A stretch of DNA of 64,000 nucleotides. It comes from Triplophysa rosa (taxonomy: Eukaryota > Chordata > Actinopteri > Cypriniformes > Nemacheilidae). The position numbers and the translations under genes were made by a program. Positions 13,027-24,032 of this stretch are shown here, piece by piece. The notes under the pieces were generated by a model. It was not told where the DNA came from, searched no databases, and saw only the letters and a list, made by a program, of their open reading frames with translations. The stretch spans positions 18,497,773-18,561,772 of the forward strand of contig NC_079912.1 in the NCBI RefSeq assembly GCF_024868665.1, written 5' to 3'. Every line of letters starts with the position of its first letter. The first letter of the stretch is position 1.

Positions 13027-14167
13027 ACTATTAAATGATTCTTTTGACAGGTGAGAGGTTAACGGCATTAGCCGCGAGGGACGTAAACAAAACTCATTTT
13101 ATTATTTCAAGACGACCATTTACAACGACAAACACAAGCAAAGCAGATAAATGAAGGAATCTATCCTCTTTCTTTCTTATCAATGTGACCAAATACGCTG
13201 TCCGAGCTGAGCTTTTCTCCGTGGACACATCAGCACAATTTCACCAGGTGGCATGTGTGCACTCCTGCGTGGCCAGGTGGGTCACCTTGCAGTGCATGCT
13301 GGGATTGCCAACATGGATAATCACGCTTCTTAATGCCAATACAGGCTTAGATACAGCTCTTTAGCTACACTAAAACCACGAATGCCAAAAAAGCAACTGC
13401 TGACTTTGTAGCAGCGAAAAGTATTAGCGGGTCAGATGCGAATCAAGCCATCAATGGCATAAAAGCTGCAAAAACTGCATTTTCAGCTGGGTGCCAGACG
13501 GTGGTGAGACTTGGATATTACCTTTATCTTGCTAATCACAGAATGGCGTTTTTCCAGACTATCGCTGGACTTGAAACTAAAAGAGATTATTTGGCAAGCG
13601 TCCACACACAATAAGAATGCATTAAAACAAATTTGGCTCACGATTAAGACAAAGACTGACCTCTTACTGAACTGCAGGAAACCAAATGAAATCACACAAG
13701 TGCTTTTAAAGGGCATCGTGCATTAATCTCTGCGAGCTGGGGAGAACGTATTTGCTCCAGGTTTTAACATAAAATAATCTTGCGCAAAGAAAGCAACATA
13801 CAAAATCAATAGGCAAAACGGCCACATGCTTTCTGGGTCACATTTAAATATATCTTTCGGTGCTATTGATTTGTTTTTTGAGCGACCCGGTCCAGACCAT
13901 TCTTCGCAATTAACACGCAGGGAAAATTTAATTCGGAGGGGGAATTTTTACACATGTGGCCAGTTTTATTGGATAGATAAATGAGCCCGGGCTCTGATAA
14001 AGAAGGGCGGAGTTCACCATAAGTAAGATTTATAATCTGACTCCAGGAATCAAGTAAATTAATTTTGCTATATTAAACTCAACCTTTAACCCACTACGTC
14101 TCTGATTACCATCCGTCCAGACTCGCGCACTCCAGCCCGGAGCAGACAAAGGACGCCGCGGCAAGGT

Positions 14168-14190
14168 GGGAGGGAGTGGGGGTTGGGGGG
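14168..14190 (+). other. G-quadruplex motif
   Basis: G runs of 3, 3, 5 and 6 bases are separated by loops of 1, 3 and 2 bases. It is a standard short-loop quadruplex pattern on the plus strand with no adjacent gene. Confidence 0.65.
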
Positions 14191-14717
14191 ACGAAATAAA
14201 AAAAGAGATTGAGCGACTGATGATATTTCTTCAGCCCCGTGCTGCACATATCTCTCACCCCATACATGATTTTTCAATTATTTGAGCACATGCAGACGTG
14301 CTGGGCAGAGTCCTGGACCATGAGCCTCACAGATGAGCAAAGCATTAGCACACATGCCGAGACTCTCCGCTTTAAATATTCTACAGTGCGAAGTAGTATC
14401 ATCCCATCCGCCGTCACAGCGCACCTCTAAAACCTTCACTCTCAGCCTGCGTGAAATGGACCGAATCCCAACAGTGCATTCGTCATTTCACATCGTAACT
14501 TTAACGATATTTCTCTCAGACCTCGACGCCGCAGCTGCATGTGCGGCAGGGTCCAAAAGTCACAGATCACGTTTTAATCTGAGATTGCAAATTTAATTTA
14601 AACTGGAAACAACCTGAATGTTTGGAGTAAAAAAAAACTTGGGTTTTTTTAGACCTATTTGTACAAAAGGTCAGATTTTCTTGCTTTCATTTATTCACAT
14701 GTTTTTTCAAATCAAAT

Positions 14718-15072
14718 TTAAAGGAACAGTTCACCCAAAAAAAGAAAACCTTCGAGTTGTTCCAAAGCTCTATACATTTGTTCTGATGAAGGCAAAGAAA
14801 GATATTCGGAAGAATGCTTGTAACCAAACAGTTCGGACACCATTGACTACCATAGTGGGAAAAACTACAATGTCAATAAGAAGGGCTTCAGAACTACATT
14901 TTTCAAAATATTTTCTTTCGTGTTCAACAACAATTTTTCTTACTATGGTAGTCAATGGTGGCCAAGATCAGTTTGGTTACAAGCATTCTTCCAAATATCT
15001 TTCTCTGTGCTCATCAGAACAAAGAAATGAATACAGATTTGAACCAAGGATGAGTAAACGAAGACCGAATCA
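14718..15072 (+). mobile_element. Fold-back MITE, family A, copy 4
   Basis: Left end TTAAAGGAACAGTTCACCC. The interior is a long imperfect palindrome: the block with 'AGAATGCTTGTAACCAAAC' and 'CACCATTGACTACCATAGT' at about 14810-14855 is mirrored by 'ACTATGGTAGTCAATGGTG' and 'GTTTGGTTACAAGCATTCTT' at about 14942-14993. The right terminus is eroded near GGATGAGTAAACG. A 165-codon open frame through this copy (14618-15115) is a by-product of the repeat. Confidence 0.75.
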
Positions 15073-15920
15073 GAAGCACTTTTACAGCCTTTATAGACTT
15101 TTGCACTCTACATAACACCCCTTTAATACATTGCCCATCCAAAATAAGGACGTAAGCAAGTAGGGCTCAGTCGAGCGGTTTTACCCCCTTTGGTGGCTAA
15201 AGCAGCAACACACATTGACTAACATGCTCATACATCAATAGCATAAAGTGTTCGGTTACACAAAGATGCGAGTTTGCTCCAGTAAAGGCCTCTGAAGTTG
15301 ACAAAGATGGAAACGGTGCTTGAAATTCAGAGGATTTCCGATACCTTCAAGCTTTCAATAATTCATCATATATATCTGGTAAAAGTGAAAGGCAAAGATG
15401 ATGTAGACACACAGAAACGGTCTGAGGTCTGAAGCAAAGACCTGTGAGGTTGTTACCTTCACTCCGTTAAGCAGAAACAGAGGAGGCAATAAATAGCCCT
15501 TCAGTTGTTCCAGTACAGTGTTCAAGAATTCAAGCTCAACTTCACCGCCAGCCAACCAGCAAACATCTCTCAGGCTTTAATTACACAGCAGCAGCCACAC
15601 AAAGTAATAATAAATGGATTACACAAAGCATGGAAATGTAATCTTTAAATAGAACAACCGTTCACTTATTATTTCAACTGTAAATATCTCAACGACTGCC
15701 TCGAAGCGGTATTACTATTTCTTAAAATTCTCATTTTAGCACTTTCTATAAACAGGTGCATTTTGTTGCTCCGTTTCTTTTTGAAGCATTAGAGGTAAGA
15801 GAGAGGTAAGGACTTTTACATATGTTATCCAATGCAAAATTAACACAGCATGACAAGTTGCTAATGTTAAACATGTAAGGTGTCTGCACAGCCATGTGTC
15901 CAAACTAGATGAACCTTATA
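15073..15920. other. Non-genic stretch
   Basis: Unique AT-rich sequence in which I recognise no gene, RNA or repeat. Confidence 0.5.
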
Positions 15921-16465
15921 GAAGGGATAGTTCACCAAAAATGACAATTCTGCCGTCGTTTAATCACCCTCAAACCTTTCTACAGTTCTTTGTCCGGATA
16001 AAGAGATAGAAAGATATTTGTAAAAATGTTAGCAACAGACAGTTCTGAGGCACTACTGACTACACAGCAAAATCGCCAATGTTAAAAAATGTCAAATGAA
16101 CTCTCACAGTGTATATATAATCCACACTATGTGAGTGTTCATTTGACCTTTTTTAACACTGGCGATTTTGCTGTGTACAATAGTTTTAATAGACTACAAA
16201 ATTTTAAATTGTAGTCAAAGGTGCCCCAGAACTGTTTACTTTCCTAAATTCCTCGAAATATTTTCTTTTGTGTTCAACAGATCGAAATGAATTACACAAT
16301 AATTTTCTACTATGGTAGTTAACGGTGCCTCGAATTTGTCAGTTGCTAACATTCTTCCAAATATCTTTCTTTGTGTTCAACCGAACAACGACATTTATAC
16401 ATGGTTTGGAACAACCCAGGAGGGTGTGTAATTCAATTTTCATTTTTGGGTGAATTTTTCCTTTA
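15921..16465 (+). mobile_element. Fold-back MITE, family A, copy 5, carrying a nested MITE
   Basis: Starts GAAGGGATAGTTCACC and ends GGGTGAATTTTTCCTTTAA. It is longer than the other copies because another palindromic element (16063-16175) has landed inside it. The interior shows the same 'AGATATTTGTAAAAATGTTAG' and 'CATTCTTCCAAATATCTTTC' blocks as the sister copies. This makes the nested element the younger insertion. Confidence 0.8.
16063..16175. mobile_element. Palindromic TA-target MITE, copy 1 (nested)
   Basis: A nearly perfect palindrome of 113 bp. It starts CACAGCAAAATCGCCA, and the last bases are the reverse complement of that start (GGCGATTTTGCTGTG). TA dinucleotides flank it on both sides (16061-16062 and 16176-16177), the target duplication typical of the Tc1/mariner superfamily. 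It has no coding capacity. A second copy with the same architecture lies at 21001-21108. The Tc1/mariner assignment rests only on the TA target. Confidence 0.85.
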
Positions 16466-16639
16466 ATGTATTTCCAAAAAAAAGGCAAATCACTTTTAAA
16501 TACTTTTTATTTAATAAGATGTTCGCAAAACCCGGTGACAAACATAAAGGGAGTAATAATAATTATTTATGGCAAAAAATAAAAATCTCGAAATATGAAG
16601 GTTTAAGAAGGACAGCAGCGATAGGACTCTTTCTGATTT

Positions 16640-16745
16640 GGAACACAAAAGAAGATATTCTGAGTAATGTCGAAGTGGTTTTGTGTCCATACAATGGAAG
16701 TCAATGGAGGTCAATGGTGTAAATGAGTAAATGACGAAAGACATT
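16640..16745 (+). mobile_element. Fold-back MITE, family A, fragment
   Basis: Only the middle is left: 'GAACACAAAAGAAGATATT', 'GGTTTTGTGTCCATACAATGG' without its last base, 'AAGTCAATGG' and a final 'GAGTAAATGACGAAAG' like the 3' part of other copies. The terminal repeats are absent. Confidence 0.55.
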
Positions 16746-16754
16746 TTAAGACCA

Positions 16755-16860
16755 GAACTTGATTTACTATACTAACTATAGTTTTTTGTTTAATTTCTAG
16801 TAAAACCATAACCACAAATTTACCATGGTCTAACCATAGCTTAACCACGATATTTGTACA
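16755..16860. repeat. Low-complexity repeat with ACTATAG and ACCATGG blocks
   Basis: Alternating 'ACTATACTAACTATAG' and 'AACCATAACCACAAATTTACC' blocks resemble a common fish interspersed repeat. This is a weak call based on general appearance. Confidence 0.35.
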
Positions 16861-19226
16861 GATAAACTGCGGCAGTACAAATAGCAATCAGTCCACCAAA
16901 CCTGCACATTTTTAAAGGTATGTGTAAACAAATAAACTAAACAGGACGCTTACAATTTACTAATGAAAGAATACTCATTTAAAGCTAGCAATCTATATTT
17001 AAATACTACAAAACAGTCTAGTGACCTCTGCTTGGCCCCGCCCCCAAACCAGCACAGTAGTCTACCGGGTTGGTGACGAGTCCACCGGGCCGTGCCTTTG
17101 AAATACACCAAAATACTGTCAACCACAACCGATCACTATCCCACCACACCACCCTGCGCAACCCTTCTGAAGTGGCTATTAATCCTAGTCCCAAATCAAA
17201 GCTTCCAGTCACTTCTAATTTTATCCATCTGCCCTTCTCGAATATTCATAAATGATTTTTCGGAAGCGTTTTGTAATTCACTGTAGAGAGACAAAAAGGA
17301 ACGGACTCATCGTGGCCTTTAAGCGCAATAATTCCATTTCTTTTTTGTTACGTGCCCTGTCGATAACATTCATAATTGATGGCTCTCCGGAGCGCCCCAG
17401 GACACATTAAGTTTTATTCCCCTCATTCATCAATACATCTGACCAGGTAGATTTCATTATTGACGGCTGCTGGCCACATTGTGTTGTATAATTAAGTTCA
17501 ACTTCAAAACGTCAAACTCTTTTTTTCCAGTCGCCCCGCGAACGCTTCAACAGGAAGCGTTTGAAATGACCGCTTGGTGCTCTTAATTTAAACTGCTGTT
17601 TCATTTCTCTCCGTGGGTGTCTATTTTATTGTTAAAGGTCACCCTCATTTGTCCGAGCCAACAAAGGCAGCCCTTAAAGTTGAGGGCGCTTTTTGACAGG
17701 CAGTGGTCCTCTGTAAGTGATGGCCTTAAGGACAGGCATGGCACTGAGAGACACTCTCTCTCTCCACAGCAAGGGAAATAACAGATAACAAATCAGACAA
17801 ACCCACACTTCTCTTCCTGGCATGATTGACGACTTCACAGAGGGCAAAACTTTTCAATGTCCTCAGATTAAAAACCCTTCAAACAAATGAGGGCTAAAAA
17901 TACTAGCCCGGGGCGCCGGGAGGTAGCGCCGGCGTTCACACGTATCTTTAAGAGAGAGAGAGGTGACATGAAGAAAGAATATGTTGGCAAGACAGCGAGA
18001 AATAAAATGCTTCACTCAGCCTTAAAGATTCAAATTTTTCCAAAGATAATACGTGCGGATTGGTGTCTTCCCCTAAAATCAGATAGAACATTTATCCAAG
18101 CCATTGGGCTTCTTTTAGAAAGCACCTGCAAGTGACCTCATAGATTCACATGAGGTAGGGGTGAACGATCTGGTTATTAAAAAAGTTTGATTTTACCGCT
18201 ACCACGCAACCTTAGCGTACCTGACCTCTATTTTCACAAATGGCACGGGTCTCTTTTTTTTAATAGAGTCATGGTGAGCTACACATCCCTCAGCGGCTCT
18301 CATAAAGCACGCCAATGGCCTGACTAATACCGTCGCGTTTTCGACATGCTTGTGATTTTTCTCGTGCATTCGAAAGGTATGGAGCAAATAAATGATACCA
18401 CATGTACTTAAAGGCACAAAAGAAACTTCAAATGGCCTTATTCCCAACCCTGCATTTCTGAATCGCTGTGACACAAACAAACAGGCACGTTTCTCACGCA
18501 TTCATCAAGAAAAGCACCTTGTAGAAAAGCATCTGATGAAAGGCAGTCACAGAAAGGTAATTCTAGTACACCAGGCATTTTAGCGCATCTGTAATTCTCA
18601 CAAACGATCACTAATGACTAGAACGAACAAATGTATAAACGCAGCGAACGCTCTAACGCAAGTTTCCCTTTTGCTGGTTAAATTTTGCACAGTTCAAAAA
18701 CAAATGGGGCAAATATCAGTCAGGCAGAAAATTGTGTATAAGACTGGATATGACGATTTCATTTGAGAGCAACAAAGTCAAGTAATGGAAAATGACAGAG
18801 ACAAACAAAGCATCAATCACGGCTGACCTTTTGTAGCTTTCTTATGCTACTGGATGTTCAAGAAAATCTGAAGACCCCCATTCCACCACACCAGCAGAGA
18901 AAGAGGCAAATTAAAGAACGGCTTTACTCTGAAATGTATAAAATAGAAAAAAACATTCAGAAAAATATTAAATACAAAATGTATTTTATCAGAGACTTAC
19001 ACGTTACGTCGGTTGTCCTTCGTTGAGATAAATCATTCAATGTTTTTACACAAAGTCACAAGCCACACAGTTTCCAGGAAACACAGAGAAATTGATTAAA
19101 ATGCCAAAAATATAAATGTAACTATGTAAACATTCCAAAGTCCAAAGGTTTAAAACCACCTGGAAAATGCTTCAGCGTTTTTCTAATTTCCTTTTTCATT
19201 AGAAATGATATTATCAGCATAAGCAT
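16861..19226. other. Non-genic stretch
   Basis: Unique sequence. Part of it (about 17290-17720) has the balanced composition and phased AT-rich motifs of candidate conserved non-coding DNA, such as CATAATTGATGG. No gene or transposon was recognised. Confidence 0.4.
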
Positions 19227-19619
19227 TTAAAGCGACAGTTCACCCAAAAATAAAAATTCCATCATATTCATATTTACAAGTTGTTCCAAATCTGTGTTAA
19301 TTTCTTTGTTCCGATGAACACAGAGAAAGATATTCGCAAGAATGCTTGTAATCGTCGAATACCACAGTAGAAAAAATGACAATGGTAGTCAAAAGTGCAC
19401 CAGCTTTCCTACATTCTTCAAAATATCTTCTTTTGTGTTCAACAGAACAAAAAACCTTAAAAAGAAATGTTTCCCACTATGAACTGTTTGGTTACAAGCA
19501 TTCTTCCAAATATATTTCTCTGTGTTCATCAGAACAAAGAATTGTATACAGATTTGGAACAACTCCAGGGTGAGTAAATGATGACAGAATTTTCATTATT
19601 GGGTGAATTGTTCCTTTAA
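19227..19619 (+). mobile_element. Fold-back MITE, family A, copy 6
   Basis: Starts TTTAAAGCGACAGTTCACCC and ends GGGTGAATTGTTCCTTTAA. The interior has 'TTGTTCCGATGAACACAGAG' and its mirror 'TCTGTGTTCATCAGAACAAA', so most of the copy is one imperfect palindrome. Non-coding. Confidence 0.8.
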
Positions 19620-20887
19620 GTTAAAAAATGTACCTGAATTTCTGTATTTGGCAGCTCTTTCTCCTTTCACTTTAATGTCAGCATGTATTCCAGCCAACAT
19701 GAACTGCACAGTTTGTGGTAGAACTGGTGATTCTATCCCGGCATTGATCCCGGCCGCTTGTCTTCTTCAATGGAAGCAAACCTGATATTTCACAAAGAAC
19801 ATATTCAATGTCACAAATGAGTTTCTTTGCTAAAGAAATAGACCATACTTCATTCTAACTATTATATGAAATATTTTTGTACTACTTTAGTAGTTCGAAA
19901 ACACCTATTGTTGCCATTTTGCACAATTAAAAAAAACGTTAAAAACGTTTTGGGTTTTAGCTACATAATGACTGACCGCTCCAGTAGCAAGTTTCCCAGC
20001 CTTCACACGGACACAAAGAAACCGCCACAAACACTCTCACATATTAATGTCCAACACTCAGACAGTTGTATTTATAATCTAGCGTCAGACTCAAAAACAA
20101 AAGCGTATGGGGTTCAGAGAAAGTTGACTTTCCAAATGTGCACTTGTACCGGCATTACACATATTTCTCTTTCATGAGCAAGCGCTTTACTGCAGTCTCC
20201 CTCTCCGCGCTTTGATTAAATGCCCAGCGCGACGTTTCTGGACGGTCTACAGGCAGCACATCTGGACTTGTGTTTAATTTCACGTCAGGGTAGAACAGGA
20301 AGCACCTGTCTAGATGAACCCATTTCAGGGGAGCAAGAGAAAAAAACACATTCATCCATCTGAGGTGGAAACACATGTCACAGTTGTCACATTTAAAAGA
20401 ATATCAACAAACAGAGAAAAAACTCAATTGCTTTGGAAAAGCTAGTCTTCGGAAATTAACGCACGTTTCATTTAACCTAATGTTATCGCGGCTGTCCGAT
20501 TTGCGGCTGAATGAAATCCATTCTCAAGAGCTCAGAGGCCGTAACGGGTCTGAAGTCGCAGTGGAGTAAAACTTCCAGATGTCGGGTTGCCCAGCGTTAC
20601 TAAATTAGGATCTAATTCTGACTCCATTAGTCACCTGTTGCATATCTCGAACAAGCATGTTGAGGGTAAACCGCAGCTGTGTGTTAGAGCAACTTCAAAC
20701 CCATCAGGCTGTTGAACACATGTTGCTGTCTGTGATGAGTGCTAGCATACAATAAAGCATGTACTGAAGGACGATTCATAAATCTTCAACTCGTTCAAAC
20801 AATTTTCACACCCAGTCTGACCACAATTTATTTGGTAGAAAATTAAAAAGAAGACCTTAATCTGTCAGCTGCAACTGCTATTTACAT
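19620..20887. other. Non-genic stretch
   Basis: Unique sequence with short, unsupported open frames and no recognised repeat. Confidence 0.5.
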
Positions 20888-21760
20888 GTTTTTGCATGTG
20901 GGTCATTCTTACAATGCAATATATTTTATAATGGCTATTTTATATTTAATATATTTCATAAATGTTTTATATTTTAGAGAGTTTAGCACTACTACTACTA
21001 CACAGTAAAATCACCAGTGTTAAAAAAGGTCAAATTAACACACGTGTGGATTATATATACACTGTGAGTGTTAATTTGACCTTTTTTAACACTGGTGATT
21101 TTACTGTGTACTACTTATAATAATAATAATTAATTCTGTTTTAGTTGCTTTCATTTATTATATTGGATTAAATTCGAAATAATTTGGTAGGATTTTGTCA
21201 ATTCTTGTCATTGTCATTCTCAAACCAAATATTTCAAACAAATGGTTTTATTATTATTTTTATTGTTTCTGTGTTTTTGCAGGTGGGTCATATTTACTAT
21301 GTAGTATGTTTTTATATCTTTTTTATTATATTTTGGAAAGTTTAATTCTTATTAATAATAACCATAATTCTATTAGTCGCTTTCATTTATTTTATTGGAT
21401 TAAATTCTAAATAATTTGGCAGGATTTTGTCGATTCCTATATTTGTTTTCAACCAAATGTTTCAAACACAAGATTTTATTACTATTTTAATTGGTTCCTG
21501 TTTTTGCATAAGGGTCAATCTTACTAAGTAGTATATTTTAATGCACCATTTTATACTGTTTTACATATTATCATTTATCATTATCATACATATTTACGAG
21601 AGTTTAAATATTATCATTCTAATGGAAATTCTATTAGTTGCTTTCATTCCTTTTATTTGATTGAATAAAAATATGGCAGGATTTTGCCAATTCTCTTGAC
21701 CTTTTTTCAAACCAAATGTTTCCATAAAAGGTTTTATTTCCATTTTAATTGGTTGCTTAA
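20888..21760 (+). repeat. Short tandem array, about three diverged units of 230-275 bp
   Basis: The phrase GTTTTTGCATG/AG-GGGTCA recurs at 20888, 21273 and 21500. The phrase TTAGTTGCTTTCATTTATT and its variants recurs near 21141, 21374 and 21635, each followed by 'GGATTAAATTC'-like and 'GGCAGGATTTTG'-like blocks and 'CAAACCAAATGTTTC'. The first unit is longer because a 108 bp palindromic MITE has inserted into it. The last unit breaks off near 21760. No coding frame is kept between units. Confidence 0.75.
21001..21108. mobile_element. Palindromic TA-target MITE, copy 2 (inside tandem array)
   Basis: Starts CACAGTAAAATCACCAGTG and ends with its reverse complement, with TA on both sides (20999-21000 and 21109-21110). 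The arms match copy 1 at 16063-16175 except for a few substitutions, and the centre again reads GGATTATATATACACTGTG or similar. Insertion is into the first unit of the tandem array. Confidence 0.85.
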
Positions 21761-22421
21761 AGCAAAAATAAGTTCCTTAGAAACACAGTGCTTCAAAAAC
21801 CAACAACCCAACCTCATTCATTTTTAAACGTATACAGAGATTCAAAAGCTACACCGCATAACAGCAATGAGCCCTGTGCCTCCATTATAAAAACACACAC
21901 ATTACCGGCTGCAGCTCCCGTCTCTGCTACACGTACAAACCGCTTTGGTGAACTGTCACAACTGGAGAGTTAAAGTCCAGGAGGCAGAGGCCTCGCCTGA
22001 CCTCTCTGTCGTCACATGTAGATATGTGCCTCTGTTGTAAAGCTGGGCTTGCCAGGCCTTATTAGTTTCACTTCTCAGATAGACCAGAGCCCACTGGCCC
22101 TGTCCGGGCATGCTGTGATGCTTTCCGCTCCGATTTATTCATTTGTTTATTTTTTCCGTCGTTGCATTAAACTCCCTGTCAGTTATCTAGACAGACGTGA
22201 GTCTGAGACACCTGGTCTTGCAATGGGAAGCACATTGAAATGACTTATTAGGTTGTATCTCAAGCGTCTGGCAAGCTATAGAATATTAGATGAATAGCCT
22301 AATAAAGCATTTAAAATGACCCATATGGGAAAACCGCAAAAATAAGTCTATTTCGTCCTAAGTATAAATGTTCAATGTCTTAGCAAAGTGAAGAAAAAAA
22401 AACATTTCAAACACTGGGTGA
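21761..22421. other. Non-genic stretch
   Basis: Unique sequence with no gene, RNA or transposon recognised. Confidence 0.5.
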
Positions 22422-22953
22422 CACTACATTCACATACAAATCTGGACATCACACCCATAGGTGCTTGACAACATTTCATTTCAAAATGACAGAAAACTCA
22501 CCCTTTCCATCTCTAGCAGCTTCCACTCTTCTGGGAAGGTTTTCCACTAGATGTTTGAACATGGCTTTGGGAGTTTGCTCCGTTTTAGACACAAGAGCAT
22601 CACTGAGGTCAGGCGGTGGGGTCTGGCTCGCAGTTCATCCCAAAGGTGTTTAATGGGGTTCGGCTCTGGGCTTTGTGCAGACTGGTGAAGTTCTTTCACA
22701 CCAAACTCAGTAAACCATTTCTTTATGATTGTTTTGTGCACGGGGGCATTGGCATGCTGGAACAGAAAACAGCCTAAACGTACCGAACATTTTTGTCTAT
22801 GGTGATTGTTACTATATCTCAAGAACACCTCACTGTTTAAATCACTTAGTTTTGCTCCAGACAGGCAGTCGGTTAGTAATGGGTATGGCTGAGACAACCA
22901 AACCCAGTCATTAGAAAGGGATGTCCACATACAGTATTTCTGACCATGTAGTG
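22422..22953 (-). pseudogene. Internally deleted Tc1-like transposon with transposase remnant
   Basis: The minus strand encodes the C-terminal catalytic part of a Tc1-family transposase. Within the frame 23059-22547, residues 101-106 read QHANAP and residues 130-142 end in NPIKHLWDE. In intact relatives these are the second and third acidic residues of the DDE/D triad; here the Asp is Ala (residue 103) and the Glu is Lys (residue 137), so catalysis would be lost. After about residue 150 the frame shifts: the neighbouring frame continues with the family-typical AMFKHLVENLPRRVEA. The N-terminal DNA-binding region and most of the catalytic core are deleted. The outer ends are inverted: 22422 starts CACTACATTC and 22953 is the end of CATGTAGTG. 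A clean TA duplication is not visible. It is a dead element. Confidence 0.85.
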
Positions 22954-23128
22954 CGAATCCTTTGAGTTTTCGTAAAAAATGTGATAAAGACCATTTCGCT
23001 ACAATATGTTTACGTTTGCTCATCTTTTGCATTAAGCTGTAGCACAAATAAATAAACAAGCCACAGATGAATAGCTAGATAAAAGCTTTTCAGGGAAAAA
23101 GATGCAGCTATTGCCAGCAAAAGAAACT
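22954..23128. other. Spacer between Tc1 remnant and microsatellite
   Basis: Unique AT-rich sequence. An open frame runs from here on the minus strand into the Tc1 remnant but is not part of the transposase. Confidence 0.5.
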
Positions 23129-23161
23129 GTGTGTGTTCGCGTGCGCGCGCGTGCGTGTGTG

Positions 23162-23241
<80 letters not shown>
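23129..23241. repeat. (GT)n / (GC-GT)n compound microsatellite
   Basis: GT runs broken by GCGCGC and GCGT units, followed by about 20 pure GT units. Alternating purine-pyrimidine DNA of this kind can adopt Z-form. The open frames here on both strands are repeat artefacts. Confidence 0.95.
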
Positions 23242-23242
<1 letters not shown>

Positions 23243-23762
23243 TTTCATGGAAGTATAGCTCTGCCATGACTTTGGCTCGTTCCAACATGTCTTTTATGGT
23301 TAGAATGTGCTTTGGAACTCTATCATGAGTAATAATAACTGAAGGATGGATTAAAAATATTACACACACTCATCCCCCTTCATCACATCCAACTCATCAC
23401 CACGCTGATCGATAAATTAGAGACTCAGTTTTTAATAGAGTGCTTATCTGAATCTCTGCATGCTGAGCCTGCACTTCACGCGTTCATTACACTGCCAATG
23501 TGTCTCGTGGGGAATCACAGGAGAGAGAATTTAGGAAGAGAATCGTATAAAAATCACTTCTAGTAGGACAATGGCTACCTGGAGAATCTCAAAACTGATC
23601 TGAGTACAGTCGAGCTGACTGTAGTCTAGACTTGTTTTATTTTTTATCTGAATGGTATTCTGGAATAGAGGGCTTGTCTAAAATGGCCCATGTTTGTTTA
23701 GCAACAACATTTGATGATGTTTTTCTTTAGCATACAGTAAATAACAGGACCGGGCATTAAGA
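23242..23762. other. Non-genic stretch
   Basis: Unique sequence; nothing recognised. Confidence 0.5.
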
Positions 23763-24032
23763 TTAAAGTTCACCCCACAATGAAAAACCTGTGTGAATTT
23801 CTTTCTTTTGCAGAACGCAAAAGAAGATATTTTAAAGAAGTACCCATTGACTTGCATTGTTTTTGTGTCCTTACAATAGTGAACAAGTCAATGGGTACTA
23901 CTATTTTTCCGTTACCAATATTCCTCAAAATGCGTTCCTCTTTGTGTTCTCCAAAAGAAAGAAAATGATAAAAATGATTACAGAAAAAGAAATCGTAGAA
24001 TTTTCATTTTTTGGGTGAACTATCCTATTAAA
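23763..24032 (+). mobile_element. Fold-back MITE, family A, copy 7
   Basis: Left end eroded to TTAAAGTTCACCCC; right end GGGTGAACTATCCTATTAA. The mirror 'GTACCCATTGACTTG' and 'CAAGTCAATGGGTAC' flank the central core. Non-coding. Confidence 0.75.

Larger units (their letters stand above)
9062..14717. other. Non-genic stretch, 9.1-14.7 kb
   Basis: Mostly unique sequence. Open frames are short and often overlap on both strands, as expected of non-coding DNA. Notable contents are two G-quadruplex motifs (10495-10524 and 14168-14190), an 11-base G run at 11031-11041 and a TC microsatellite at 12993-13026. No exon, RNA gene or transposon was recognised in the rest. Confidence 0.45.

Noticed and set aside
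14618..15115. 165-codon open frame on the plus strand
   Set aside because: It runs through a fold-back MITE whose sister copies do not keep the frame.
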